A stretch of 64,000 nucleotides of DNA, taken from NCBI GenBank assembly GCA_004557455.1, contig SFDX01000013.1, positions 1-64,000 on the forward strand. The letters run 5' to 3'. The notes beneath the pieces are model-generated. The model worked only from the letters and a program-made list of their open reading frames with translations, ran no database searches and was not told the origin of the DNA. A program made the position numbers and the translations under genes. This DNA is from Akkermansia muciniphila. GTDB lineage: Bacteria; Verrucomicrobiota; Verrucomicrobiia; Verrucomicrobiales; Akkermansiaceae. Below, piece by piece: positions 40,339-48,995 of the stretch (its first letter is position 1; each line of letters begins with the position of its first letter).

Positions 40339-40856
40339 GCTAAGTCTTCAGTATAAAATTTTCTGAGTTGGAGCAATGCTGATTGGTAACGAGCTCTCAC
40401 GGTGGATTCCGGCATATTGAGCTGTCTGCCGATTTCGGCAAAACTAAGCTCTTCCCATATCCGCATACGGACAATGCGCGAGGATAATTGAGGCAAGCAC
40501 GAGAGCTGATGCCGCAGGTGTTCGTAAATATCGCTATCCGGGAGTTCAACGGCACTTGGCTCATCTGCCCCGTATTTCAGCTCCGCTTCGAGGCGCCGTG
40601 CGTTTTTCTTTTTCTGATTAATGGCTGCATTTCGGATAGCCGTGTAGGTATAGGGCAACCATTCTTCCTGTGGCAGATTACGACCCACAATGGCTGCAAT
40701 CACCTTTCCCATTACCACAGACAGCAAATGTTCTGCATCTGTCAAGCTATCCACCTGCTGCTCAGTATAAGCCATCAGGCGATGGCGACACGCCAGAAAC
40801 CACTCCGCGCATTGCCGGTGGAGCTCTCGACTGTGTCTGGTAAAGAAAAAGCGCAT
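40335..40856 (-). CDS. ECF-type RNA polymerase sigma factor
   Basis: The 173-aa protein has a divergent sigma region 2 (about 10-85, with WLPYTYTAIRNAAINQKKK) and a typical region 4 helix-turn-helix (about 115-165): LSSRIVRMRIWEELSFAEIG, RQLNMPESTVRARYQSALLQLRKF. The proline-containing loop and the STVRAR recognition helix match ECF family members. It heads an operon with the anti-sigma candidate, a PDZ lipoprotein and five exported proteins. The promoter upstream is a plain TTGACC/TATAAT type, so initial expression does not obviously depend on itself. Confidence 0.85.
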   Translation of the reverse strand: MRFFFTRHSRELHRQCAEWFLACRHRLMAYTEQQVDSLTDAEHLLSVVMGKVIAAIVGRNLPQEEWLPYTYTAIRNAAINQKKKNARRLEAELKYGADEPSAVELPDSDIYEHLRHQLSCLPQLSSRIVRMRIWEELSFAEIGRQLNMPESTVRARYQSALLQLRKFYTEDLA

Positions 40857-40877
40857 CCGTATAAGTAACCTGTCTTC

Positions 40878-40906
40878 ATTATATATAACTACTCCGGAGA
40901 GGTCAA
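40878..40906 (-). promoter_or_regulatory. Promoter of the ECF sigma operon
   Basis: TTGACC (40906-40901), 17-nt spacer, perfect TATAAT (40883-40878); leader about 15 nt. Confidence 0.7.
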
Positions 40907-41328
40907 TCCGCCACTTTTTTGCAAAAAAATTGCTTTTTTCTTAAAAATCCTTACTTCCCGGATAATTACTATGGCAGAGAACAAAGCTAACGGAGCTTGG
41001 TCTGCCGGGTTGAGGAGAGGCGCGAATCGTTAAAAAGCTTGCCGATTTTCGGGCTGGAAAAGGGGCAAAAGTATAGTCTTTTTATGGGTCAGGTTCATAA
41101 CGCATTCATTATCAACACCACTTTTATTTGAGAGGGGTAAACCATATACTTTTATCCAATCCACTCATCATTAAGCCCTTGCAATAACATAGGGGTTTAT
41201 TGTATGCCGAGACCTCGGTCCTTTAGAGTCCCCGGGGAGTAAGAAAGGGCAAAATCAGGGCGTTTTGAGCCTATTAATATAAACAATTAAGGACTCCGCA
41301 ATTCATTAAATATCAGCGCATAAACAGA
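40907..41328. other. Intergenic stretch without a recognised gene
   Basis: About 420 bp between the sigma operon and the tRNA terminator. Composition is more A+T rich than the core. I see only short frames, for example a 20-codon one from the ATG at 40971, and a small palindrome around CCGAGACCTCGG near 41220. Nothing firm can be named. Confidence 0.6.
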
Positions 41329-41367
41329 AAAAGGCTGCATCCCCTCAATTTCAGGAATGCAGCCTTT
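41329..41367 (-). terminator. Terminator after tRNA(CAU)
   Basis: An 11-bp stem (AAAGGCTGCAT / ATGCAGCCTTT) is followed on the minus strand by TTCTGTTT. It sits 5 nt past the tRNA and has the same core as the hairpin at 35704. Confidence 0.8.
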
Positions 41368-41372
41368 GGCAA

Positions 41373-41445
<73 letters not shown>

Positions 41446-41529
41446 GCAGGGAGGATACCACAAAAATGTGCGGGATGCAAGACCAAACTTGAAAAAATCG
41501 AGTCATGCCTGCGGGGCCGGGGTTAAAGC

Positions 41530-44451
41530 TCAGCGAGAGGAGGCGGGGGTAACGCGGATGCTGACGCTGGTGGCGGGTAGATCCTTGGCGGAGACGGTGA
41601 CCTTGGCGGTACCCTTCTTGCCGCGGAGTCCGCGCACGACGGCGAGGATGCGTCCGTTGAAGAATTTCTGGCTGCGGTCCTGCATGCAGGTCTGGTCCAC
41701 GGGGTCACCGTTGCAGAAGCCGACGAGCTCGGCGGGGCCGGAGATGGAGAACGAGACCTCCCGGCAGTCCGTGGGCACCACGTTACCCTTGGCGTCAACG
41801 ATCGCCATCTCGATGTACGAGAGGTCGCGCCCATCGCCCGCGATGGCAGCGCGGTCCGGCGCAGCCTTCACGGAAGCAGCGGGCCCGGCGGTGACGCGGG
41901 TGGCCTGCGCCCAAGGCTTGCCGTCCTTCTTCACCACCACCTTGAGCTCGCCCGGCTCGTACTTCACGTTCTCCCACACGAAGCGATAGTCGCAGCGGTT
42001 GATGGTGATCTTCTTGTGTGTGAACTTCTCCCCATCGCCCTTCCTGCAGACGCCTTGGCTCTTACCGTTCACGAACAGCTCGGCCTCATCACCGGCGGAG
42101 AAACACATCACCGGAGTGACCTCCCCTTCCCGACCGGCCCAGTTCCAGTGCGGCAGCAGATGGGCCTGACGCACCTCCGGATTCCAGCGGCTTTGGTAGA
42201 TGTAATAGATATCCTTCGGGAAACCGGCCAAGTCGATGATACCGAAGTACGAGCTGCGGCTCGGGGCCTTGTTACCCATGGCCTCGAACTGCTTCATGAT
42301 GGCCTCCTGCTCCGCCTTGGGCAGGTCCTTGATGTTACCGACATTCGAAGCATCGAGGTTGTAAGGCGTGGGCTCACCGATATAGTCCCAGCCCGTCCAC
42401 ACATACTCACCGGCCACGTTGGGGTTGGCATCCTGCGCCGCCCACTCGATATCGGGCGGGCTGCCCCAGTGGGTGGAGAAAATACCGTAGGAGCTCACCT
42501 GGAAGGGACGCGTACCGGCGCCCACCCCCCAGCGGAGCGGGAAGAAGTATGTATCACGCGTCGAGATGGCGGAAGCCGTCTCCGAGCCGTACACAGGCTT
42601 ACCCGGGCGCGCCTTGATGAACTTGGAATACGCGAAGGGGCGGTAGTTGTAGCCGAACACCTCCAGCGAGTCCCCGAACGCATCGAGGTCCTTGTTATCA
42701 TTATTCACACCGACGGTATACGGACGGGTGGTATCGTACTTCTTCATCTCCGCCTTGAGCGCGTTGGAGACATCAGGGCCGTCCTTGGTCCAAATCTCCG
42801 GCACCTCATTACCGCCGCTCCAAGCAATGATGCAGGGGTGATTGCGGTCACGCAGCATGAAGTTACGGACATCCTTCTGCCACCACTCGGGCCAGAGGGT
42901 GTGGTAGCCGTTCACCTTATCGTACTTCTGATGCTTCCAGATGTCAAACAACTCATCAATCACCAGAATGCCGTACTTATCGCACAGATCCAGCACCTCC
43001 GGCGCGGGCGGGTTGTGGGACATACGGATGGAGTTGCAGCCCATGTCCTTCAGCTTCTCGATCTTGCGCTCATAGCCGCGCGTGTGGAAGGCAGCCCCGA
43101 GCGGCCCGAGGTCGTGGTGTTCACAAACACCCTTGAGGTACACCCGCTTGCCGTTCAGGTAGAAGCCATCCCCCTTCCACTCCACCGTGCGCACACCGAA
43201 AGGCGTGGAGGCAGTGTCCAGCTTCTTGCCATCTGCCGTCACCGTTGTCTTCAGCGTATAAAGATGCGGCTTCTCACAGCTCCAGAGGGTCGGCTTCGGC
43301 AGGGTAATCTGCTGTTCCACCACTTGGGAGGCACCGGGCTCCAGCGTCACGGTTACCGGCTTGGCGGAGACACCGCCCACGGCCTGCTGCACCTGTATCT
43401 TCTGCGGCTTCTTACCCGTGTTCTCCACCGTGGTCTGCACCTGCACCGCGGCGGCCCCGGCACTCACCTTGGGGGTAGTAACATAGACACCCCAGTGCGC
43501 AATGTGGGTCGGCGCAGTCTTCTCCAGCCAAACATGGCGGTAGATACCCGCACCGGGGTACCAGCGCGTGGAGAGCGGCTTGTTAGAAGCCGACACCGCC
43601 ACGAGGTTCTTGCCCGGCTTGAGGAAGGGGGTGATGTCTACCCGGAAGGAATTGTAGCCGTAGGCCCACTCACCCGCGAGCTTGCCGTTCACATACACCT
43701 TGGGATTCGACATTACACCGTCGAAGTCCAGGTAATACCGCTCCGCCTCCGGGTTGAAGTCGGTCGGCACGTTGAAATTCTTGCGGTACCAGCCGAAGCC
43801 ATCCCAAGGCAGCTTACCCGTCTCGTTCGGCTCATCGCGCAGGAAGCGGCTCTCGATGGCCCAGTCATGCGGCAGTTGCACCTTCTTGAAGCCCTCGGCG
43901 GCATAATCCGCCTGCGCAGGGGCCAGCCAAGCCTCGGGATCATTCGGGCGGATGGGAAGCGCCTTGCCCGCAGCGTCCAAGAAGGTCACCTCGCGGATGC
44001 TCGCCCAATTCCCCTTGCCCGTACCGTGCACGGTGAGGGTCACCACATCCACCGGGCAATTCAGCTCCACCTCCGTGGTATCGCCCGAGGTCTTGAGCTC
44101 ACGCAGAATCCGGCCGTTGTTCACATTGACGTGCAGCTCCTTCTCGAGCCCATTCTCCCAGCGCACAACGAGCTTCTTCGCCGTGCCGGAGAAACCGGGC
44201 CGCAGGGTGAGCACGTGGCCGGGCTTGTCATTCACCGCGCACCAGCGGGTGTTGGGGTCGCCGTCCACAGCGTGCAGCGCGGGGTGGGCAGGCTGGGCGG
44301 AACTCGCCACGGCGGGCGCCCCCTCGTCCGTGGGCACACCTTTTCCGAAGTACTTGAAGCTCCAATCGAAATCAAAGCTCCGACGCTCACCGGCGTGGGC
44401 CGTGCCCAGTGCCAGCGCTAACAGGGGAATGATGTATCTTGCTTTCGTCAT
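41530..44451 (-). CDS. Exported GH2 beta-galactosidase
   Basis: The protein is 973 aa from the ATG at 44451, with a signal peptide (MTKARYIIPLLALALGTAHA). A discoidin-like inset (about 45-140, AVDGDPNTRWCAVND) precedes the GH2 sugar-binding domain (KVQLPHDWAIESRF, WDGFGWYRKNF) and immunoglobulin-like domain. The TIM barrel carries NSIRMSHNPP, the acid/base E548 in WSGGNEVPE and the likely nucleophile E624 in VYGSETASA. Further Ig-like domains end the protein (VYVTTPKVS earlier, YEPGELKVVVKKDGK late). Removal of galactose from mucin or milk glycans is likely. It is divergent from the GH109-MFS-GH109 genes. Confidence 0.93.
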   Translation of the reverse strand: MTKARYIIPLLALALGTAHAGERRSFDFDWSFKYFGKGVPTDEGAPAVASSAQPAHPALHAVDGDPNTRWCAVNDKPGHVLTLRPGFSGTAKKLVVRWENGLEKELHVNVNNGRILRELKTSGDTTEVELNCPVDVVTLTVHGTGKGNWASIREVTFLDAAGKALPIRPNDPEAWLAPAQADYAAEGFKKVQLPHDWAIESRFLRDEPNETGKLPWDGFGWYRKNFNVPTDFNPEAERYYLDFDGVMSNPKVYVNGKLAGEWAYGYNSFRVDITPFLKPGKNLVAVSASNKPLSTRWYPGAGIYRHVWLEKTAPTHIAHWGVYVTTPKVSAGAAAVQVQTTVENTGKKPQKIQVQQAVGGVSAKPVTVTLEPGASQVVEQQITLPKPTLWSCEKPHLYTLKTTVTADGKKLDTASTPFGVRTVEWKGDGFYLNGKRVYLKGVCEHHDLGPLGAAFHTRGYERKIEKLKDMGCNSIRMSHNPPAPEVLDLCDKYGILVIDELFDIWKHQKYDKVNGYHTLWPEWWQKDVRNFMLRDRNHPCIIAWSGGNEVPEIWTKDGPDVSNALKAEMKKYDTTRPYTVGVNNDNKDLDAFGDSLEVFGYNYRPFAYSKFIKARPGKPVYGSETASAISTRDTYFFPLRWGVGAGTRPFQVSSYGIFSTHWGSPPDIEWAAQDANPNVAGEYVWTGWDYIGEPTPYNLDASNVGNIKDLPKAEQEAIMKQFEAMGNKAPSRSSYFGIIDLAGFPKDIYYIYQSRWNPEVRQAHLLPHWNWAGREGEVTPVMCFSAGDEAELFVNGKSQGVCRKGDGEKFTHKKITINRCDYRFVWENVKYEPGELKVVVKKDGKPWAQATRVTAGPAASVKAAPDRAAIAGDGRDLSYIEMAIVDAKGNVVPTDCREVSFSISGPAELVGFCNGDPVDQTCMQDRSQKFFNGRILAVVRGLRGKKGTAKVTVSAKDLPATSVSIRVTPASSR

Positions 44452-44487
44452 ATGGTAAGCAGCGGCTACCCGCCTTTCGTCCAGCCT

Positions 44488-44516
44488 AGCATAACGCCCA
44501 CGGCATTTCAAGGCAA
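44488..44516 (-). promoter_or_regulatory. Promoter candidate for the GH2 gene
   Basis: TTGCCT (44516-44511), 17-nt spacer, TATGCT (44493-44488); leader about 30 nt. Confidence 0.5.
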
Positions 44517-44640
44517 AATTACAGCATAAGCGCATTTTCTGCAAGTCCGGCGACGGAGTCCCGGAAGAACAAGCCGCAGGCGAGAAACGGAGAGGTAGCG
44601 CCATCTGTACCCACTGCACCCTCCCCAAGGAGGACGAGCC

Positions 44641-44669
44641 TTGACAAATGCGAGGTGGGGGCGTAGAAT
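44641..44669 (+). promoter_or_regulatory. Promoter of the GH109-MFS genes
   Basis: TTGACA (44641-44646), 17-nt spacer, TAGAAT (44664-44669); leader about 40 nt. It is divergent from the GH2 promoter. Confidence 0.7.
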
Positions 44670-44714
44670 AGCGGGGGATTCGGTGACGACATCCCCCCTC
44701 AGAAAGCCCAAAAC

Positions 44715-46097
44715 ATGCCACGCCAAGACTCCATAGCAGCGAGCATCCATGCTCAAAACACCGCGCCCGGCCCCACGGATGCAGTGCGGCCCCGCCCATC
44801 GGGGTCGGTCTACATGGGGGATTTCCGTGCGTCCGCCCTCGATACCGTTCATCTCGCCATCATCGGCATAGGAGAACGCAGCTTGGCGCAGATCGAGCAG
44901 CTGGTCCGGATTCCCCACGTCGAGCTTGTGGGGCTTTGCGACCTGCGCCCCGAGGCAGCAGAGGCAGCCGCCGCACGAGTACAGGCCCTCTGCGGCATGC
45001 GGCCCGCCATCTTCAGCGGAGACGAGGCAGCATACCTCCGGATGCTCCGGGAATTGAGGCCGGATGCCGTCATCATCAGCACCTCCTGGGAGCAGCACGC
45101 CCCGATGGCGGTGGCGGTGATGGAGCACGGGGCCCACGCCTTCGTTGAGGTACCGCTTGCCACCACCTTGGAGGGCCTGTGGCAGGTGGTCGACGCTGCC
45201 GAGCGCACCCGCAGGCACTGCATGATGCTCGAGAATGTGAACTACGGGCGCGATGAGCTCATGTTCCTGAACATGGTACGCCGGGGGCTCATCGGCGAGT
45301 TGCTGCACGGCGAGGCCGCCTACATTCACGAGCTGCGGCAGCAGATGCTTACAGCAGGGAACTGGCGGGACGAGCATTTTATCGCCCGCAACGGCAATCT
45401 CTACCCCACGCACGGCATAGGCCCCATTGCCCAATACATGAACATCGCCCGCGGGGAAGACACCTTCGACCGCATCGTCTCCTTCGGCAGCCCCGCTGCG
45501 GGGCGCGAACTCTTTGCCCGCGAGCATCTACCGGAGGGGCACCCGTTGCGCGGCGTCCGCTTCGGCTGCGCCGATATCAACACCTCGATTATCCGTACAC
45601 GGCTCGGGCGAACCATTTTGGTGCAATGGGATGAAACCTCACCCCGCCCCTACGACCGCAAGAATCTCATCCAAGGCACACGAGGCACTCTGGCGGGCTT
45701 CCCCACCCGTATGGCGGGCGATTTTCTCGAAGCGACCGCGCCGCCCAACCCCAATCCGGCAGACGGATATGACCGCGACCTGCACCCCTGGTGGTGCGGG
45801 CCGGCTGCGGTGGAGGAGATGCACGCGCGCTGGGATCACCCGCTCTACAAACGGCTGGGAGCGCAGGCAGCAGCTATCGACAGCCGAGGGGGCATGAACT
45901 ACCTGCTCTTCTCCCGCATCATCGAATGCCTGCACCGGGGCGAGCCTCTGGACCAGAATGTTTACGAGGGCGCTCTGTGGTCGGCCATTGCCCCGCTCTC
46001 GGAAAAATCCGTGCACGAGGGAGGTACTCCGCAGCTCTTCCCGGATTTTACGCGAGGGGACCGGATTCATACAGCCCCGCTGGACATCGTGGAATAA
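44715..46097 (+). CDS. GH109 family protein, copy without signal peptide
   Basis: GH109 enzymes are NAD-dependent glycosidases with a Gfo/Idh/MocA fold, founded by alpha-N-acetylgalactosaminidase. The 460-aa protein has the Rossmann start VHLAIIGIGERS, EVPLATTLEGLW, MLENVNYGRDELMFLNMVRR, GEAAYIHELR, NGNLYPTHGIGPIAQYMNI and ILVQWDETSPRPYDRKNLI, all characteristic of GH109. The N-terminus (MPRQDSIAASIHAQ) is not a signal peptide, so this copy should work in the cytoplasm, unlike the copy at 47399. It is followed 15 nt later by the MFS transporter. Substrate could be GalNAc-containing glycosides or a related sugar. Confidence 0.88.
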   Translation: MPRQDSIAASIHAQNTAPGPTDAVRPRPSGSVYMGDFRASALDTVHLAIIGIGERSLAQIEQLVRIPHVELVGLCDLRPEAAEAAAARVQALCGMRPAIFSGDEAAYLRMLRELRPDAVIISTSWEQHAPMAVAVMEHGAHAFVEVPLATTLEGLWQVVDAAERTRRHCMMLENVNYGRDELMFLNMVRRGLIGELLHGEAAYIHELRQQMLTAGNWRDEHFIARNGNLYPTHGIGPIAQYMNIARGEDTFDRIVSFGSPAAGRELFAREHLPEGHPLRGVRFGCADINTSIIRTRLGRTILVQWDETSPRPYDRKNLIQGTRGTLAGFPTRMAGDFLEATAPPNPNPADGYDRDLHPWWCGPAAVEEMHARWDHPLYKRLGAQAAAIDSRGGMNYLLFSRIIECLHRGEPLDQNVYEGALWSAIAPLSEKSVHEGGTPQLFPDFTRGDRIHTAPLDIVE

Positions 46098-46112
46098 ACC
46101 ATTAAGTTAATT

Positions 46113-47327
46113 ATGCCGAATCAGAATTACCGTCACACACTCATTGCTTGTTATCTGGGATTTGTTACCCAGGCTATTACAGCAAATTTCACTCCTCTTC
46201 TGTTTCTTACTTTCAGGAGCACCTACAAGGTCTCGCTCGAGCAACTTGCTCTTATTCCCTTTACTTTTTATCTGGCGCAGATTATTGTTGATTTCTTTGC
46301 CACCGGGTATGCAGATAAAATAGGCTACAGAACGTGTGTCGTTATCTCACAGATCGTTTCTGCGGCGGGGCTCGTTCTCATGGTGCTATTACCGGATCTG
46401 CTTCCTTCCCCGTTCATCGGCATCCTCATCTCCGTCATTCTCTATGCCGTAGGCAGCGGGCTCATCGAAGTTTTAGTGAGTCCTATTGTGGAGGCATGTC
46501 CCTTCCGCAATAAAGAAGGAATGATGAGTTTACTGCATTCGTTTTATTGTTGGGGCGCCGTAGCAGTTATCATGGGCTCAACTATTTTCTTCAGCGTGTT
46601 CGGCGTTGAAAATTGGAAAATAGCTGCCCTCATTTGGGCTTTTATTCCCTTTGCAAACACATTCAATTTCTTGGTGTGCCCCATCAACAAGCTACCGATG
46701 AGTGATGCCGCCGCTTCTCCGGGGAAACTGATGAGATTACCGCTTTTTTGGCTGCTCATCCTCCTCATGGTCTGCTCCGGGGCCTCAGAAAGCACGATGG
46801 CGCAGTGGGCATCGGCCTTCACTGAGTCGGCTCTCGGTGTGCCGAAGGTCATCGGAGATTTGGCGGGGCCTTGCTTGTTTGCCGCATTCATGGGAGTATC
46901 TCGCCTGCTCTACGGAAAAATGAGCTCGCGGCTTCATTTACCACAGGCCATGCTGTTTTCGGGCATCTTGTGCTGTGTCTGCTATTTTGTTGCTGCGCTC
47001 GCACCGTTCCCTGTCATCGGATTGGCCGGCTGCGCTTTCTGTGGTTTTGCGGTGGGTATCATGTGGCCGGGTACGCTCAGCCTGGCATCCCGAACATGCC
47101 CCACCGGGGGAACTGCCATGTTTGCCTTCCTTGCCTTGGCCGGAGACTTGGGAGCAACCCTGAGCCCCACCATGGTCGGCTACATTGCGGATCTCTCCCA
47201 AGGGAACCTGAAGACCGGGCTTCTTGCGGCCTCTCTGTTCCCGGTCCTACTCATTGCGGGTTTGCTGTGGCTCGGGCATAAACGTTTAGGGAAAAACCGA
47301 GCCGGAGGACCGGCCGACGGTGTTTAA
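46113..47327 (+). CDS. MFS sugar transporter (FucP-like)
   Basis: The 404-aa protein has 12 hydrophobic segments and MFS loop motifs (FFATGYADKIGYRTCVV between helices 2 and 3). General form and helix pattern match the FHS/FucP and related sugar permeases. Its position between two GH109 genes suggests uptake of the released sugar such as GalNAc. The first two thirds are noticeably more A+T rich than the neighbours, so the gene may have a different origin. No signal peptide is expected. The substrate is inferred from context only. Confidence 0.85.
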   Translation: MPNQNYRHTLIACYLGFVTQAITANFTPLLFLTFRSTYKVSLEQLALIPFTFYLAQIIVDFFATGYADKIGYRTCVVISQIVSAAGLVLMVLLPDLLPSPFIGILISVILYAVGSGLIEVLVSPIVEACPFRNKEGMMSLLHSFYCWGAVAVIMGSTIFFSVFGVENWKIAALIWAFIPFANTFNFLVCPINKLPMSDAAASPGKLMRLPLFWLLILLMVCSGASESTMAQWASAFTESALGVPKVIGDLAGPCLFAAFMGVSRLLYGKMSSRLHLPQAMLFSGILCCVCYFVAALAPFPVIGLAGCAFCGFAVGIMWPGTLSLASRTCPTGGTAMFAFLALAGDLGATLSPTMVGYIADLSQGNLKTGLLAASLFPVLLIAGLLWLGHKRLGKNRAGGPADGV

Positions 47328-47398
47328 GAACACCGATCCACCGAATTTCACTTTTTTTTTCATTTCCCTGAAAGAAAAAGCGGTACTACTGCGTATAT

Positions 47399-48874
47399 AT
47401 GAAAGCTATGCTCAAAAGAACCATTGCACTACTGTTGGGCGCTGCCGTTGCGGCGGTGGCGCAGGAAGCCAAGTCCCCCGTGCCGGCACAGACCATGCAC
47501 ACGGAGAACACGGCGACTGCACAGACGGATGCCGTAGCTCCGCGTCCGGAGGGCTCCGTCTACATGGGTGGCTTCCGCGCCCCGGCCATCGAGACCGTGC
47601 GCGTGGCCGTCATCGGCCTAGGCGAACGCGGCTATCCCCAAACCTGGCAGCTCACTCATGTGCCGAACTGCGAGGTGGTAGGTGTGTGTGACCTGTACGG
47701 TGACCTCACCAAAAAGACCGCCGACATGGTGCAGAAGGAGACCGGCAAGCGCCCGGCGGAGTACCACAGCAGCAAGACGGCCTACATCAAGATGCTCGAG
47801 GAGCTGAAGCCCGATGCTGTTATTATTAATACCTCTTGGGAGATGCACGCGCAGATGTGCATCGACTGCATGGAGCACGGAGCGCACGCTTTCGTGGAGG
47901 TACCGATGGCTACGACCATCCGCGACCTGTGGCGCGTGGTGGATACCGCCGAGCGCACCAAGAAGCATTGCATGATGCTGGAGAATGTGAACTACGGGCG
48001 GGATGAGCTGATGTTCCTGAACATGGTGCGCCAGGGCCTGATCGGCGAGCTGCTGCACGGCGAGGCCGCTTACATCCACGAGCTGCGCATGCAGATGAAG
48101 AGCGAGGAGCGCGGCTGCGGCTCTTGGCGCACCTATCACTACGCCGAGCGCAACGGTAACCTCTACCCCACCCACGGTCTCGGGCCCGTCGCGCAGTACA
48201 TGAACATTGCGCGCGGAGATGATATGTTTGACCGCATGGTCTCCTTCAGCAGCCCGGCCCTGGGTCGCGCCGCTTATGCTAAAAAGAACTTCCCCGCCGA
48301 CCACAAGTGGAACAAGATGAACTTCACTTGCGGGGATATCAACACCTCCATCATCAAGACCAAGGCCGGCCGCACCATCATGGTGCAGTGGGATGAGACG
48401 AGCCCGCGCCCCTATGACCGCAAGAACCTCATCCAGGGCACGGAGGGTACGCTGGCCGGTTTCCCCACCCGCATTGCCGGTGAGAAGGTGAGCCCCGCTC
48501 CGGGCAAGGCCGAGAATGGGCAGCCGGGCGGCGCGGAGATCTCGCACAACGGCGGATACCACGAGTGGTTCCAGGGCGAGGAGGCCGAGAAGGCGATGTA
48601 TGCCAAGTGGGATCACCCGCTCTACAAGCGCTTGGGCGAGGTGGCCAAAAAGAACGGCGGCCACGGCGGCATGGATTACATCATGCTCTACCGTGTCATC
48701 GAGTGCCTGCACAAGGGCGAGCCGATGGACCAGAATGTGTACGAGGGTGCCCTGTGGTCCGCCGTCGGTCCGCTCTCCGAGAAGTCGGTGAGCGAGGGCG
48801 GCGCCCCGCAGGTGTTCCCGGACTTCACCCGCGGCGACTGGAAGCACACGGCACCGCTGCCCGTGGTGGAATAA
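47399..48874 (+). CDS. GH109 family protein, exported copy
   Basis: The 491-aa protein carries a signal peptide (MLKRTIALLLGAAVAAVAQ) followed by a short linker and GSVYMGGFRAP. Then come VRVAVIGLGERGYPQTWQL, FVEVPMATTIRDLW, MLENVNYGRDELMFLNMVRQ, GEAAYIHELRMQM, NGNLYPTHGLGPVAQYMNIA and IMVQWDETSPRPYDRKNLIQ. It is closely related to the copy at 44715 throughout, with a 20-25 residue insertion near 380-400. GH109 activity on terminal alpha-GalNAc in mucin is likely. An intrinsic terminator follows at 48900. Confidence 0.9.
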   Translation: MKAMLKRTIALLLGAAVAAVAQEAKSPVPAQTMHTENTATAQTDAVAPRPEGSVYMGGFRAPAIETVRVAVIGLGERGYPQTWQLTHVPNCEVVGVCDLYGDLTKKTADMVQKETGKRPAEYHSSKTAYIKMLEELKPDAVIINTSWEMHAQMCIDCMEHGAHAFVEVPMATTIRDLWRVVDTAERTKKHCMMLENVNYGRDELMFLNMVRQGLIGELLHGEAAYIHELRMQMKSEERGCGSWRTYHYAERNGNLYPTHGLGPVAQYMNIARGDDMFDRMVSFSSPALGRAAYAKKNFPADHKWNKMNFTCGDINTSIIKTKAGRTIMVQWDETSPRPYDRKNLIQGTEGTLAGFPTRIAGEKVSPAPGKAENGQPGGAEISHNGGYHEWFQGEEAEKAMYAKWDHPLYKRLGEVAKKNGGHGGMDYIMLYRVIECLHKGEPMDQNVYEGALWSAVGPLSEKSVSEGGAPQVFPDFTRGDWKHTAPLPVVE

Positions 48875-48899
48875 GCCTGTTTCACCCCTTTTCTCCCGC

Positions 48900-48936
48900 G
48901 CGGGGCTGCCTATCGGCGGCTCCGCTGCTTTTTTCT
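48900..48936 (+). terminator. Intrinsic terminator after the GH109 genes
   Basis: An 11-bp stem (GCGGGGCTGCC / GGCGGCTCCGC, two wobble pairs) with a 4-nt loop is followed by TGCTTTTTTC. Confidence 0.8.
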
Positions 48937-48938
48937 AC

Positions 48939-48968
48939 TTGACAAGTAGGGAAAAAAACAAGTAGAAT
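48939..48968 (+). promoter_or_regulatory. Promoter of the PepSY gene
   Basis: TTGACA (48939-48944), 18-nt spacer, TAGAAT (48963-48968); leader about 20 nt. The -35 box lies directly after the terminator T tract. Confidence 0.65.
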
Positions 48969-48995
48969 CCGGCGGTTTTTTTCGTTCTCCCGATT

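Noticed and set aside
42016..44421. 801-codon open frame on the plus strand
   Set aside because: It is antisense to the GH2 beta-galactosidase gene.
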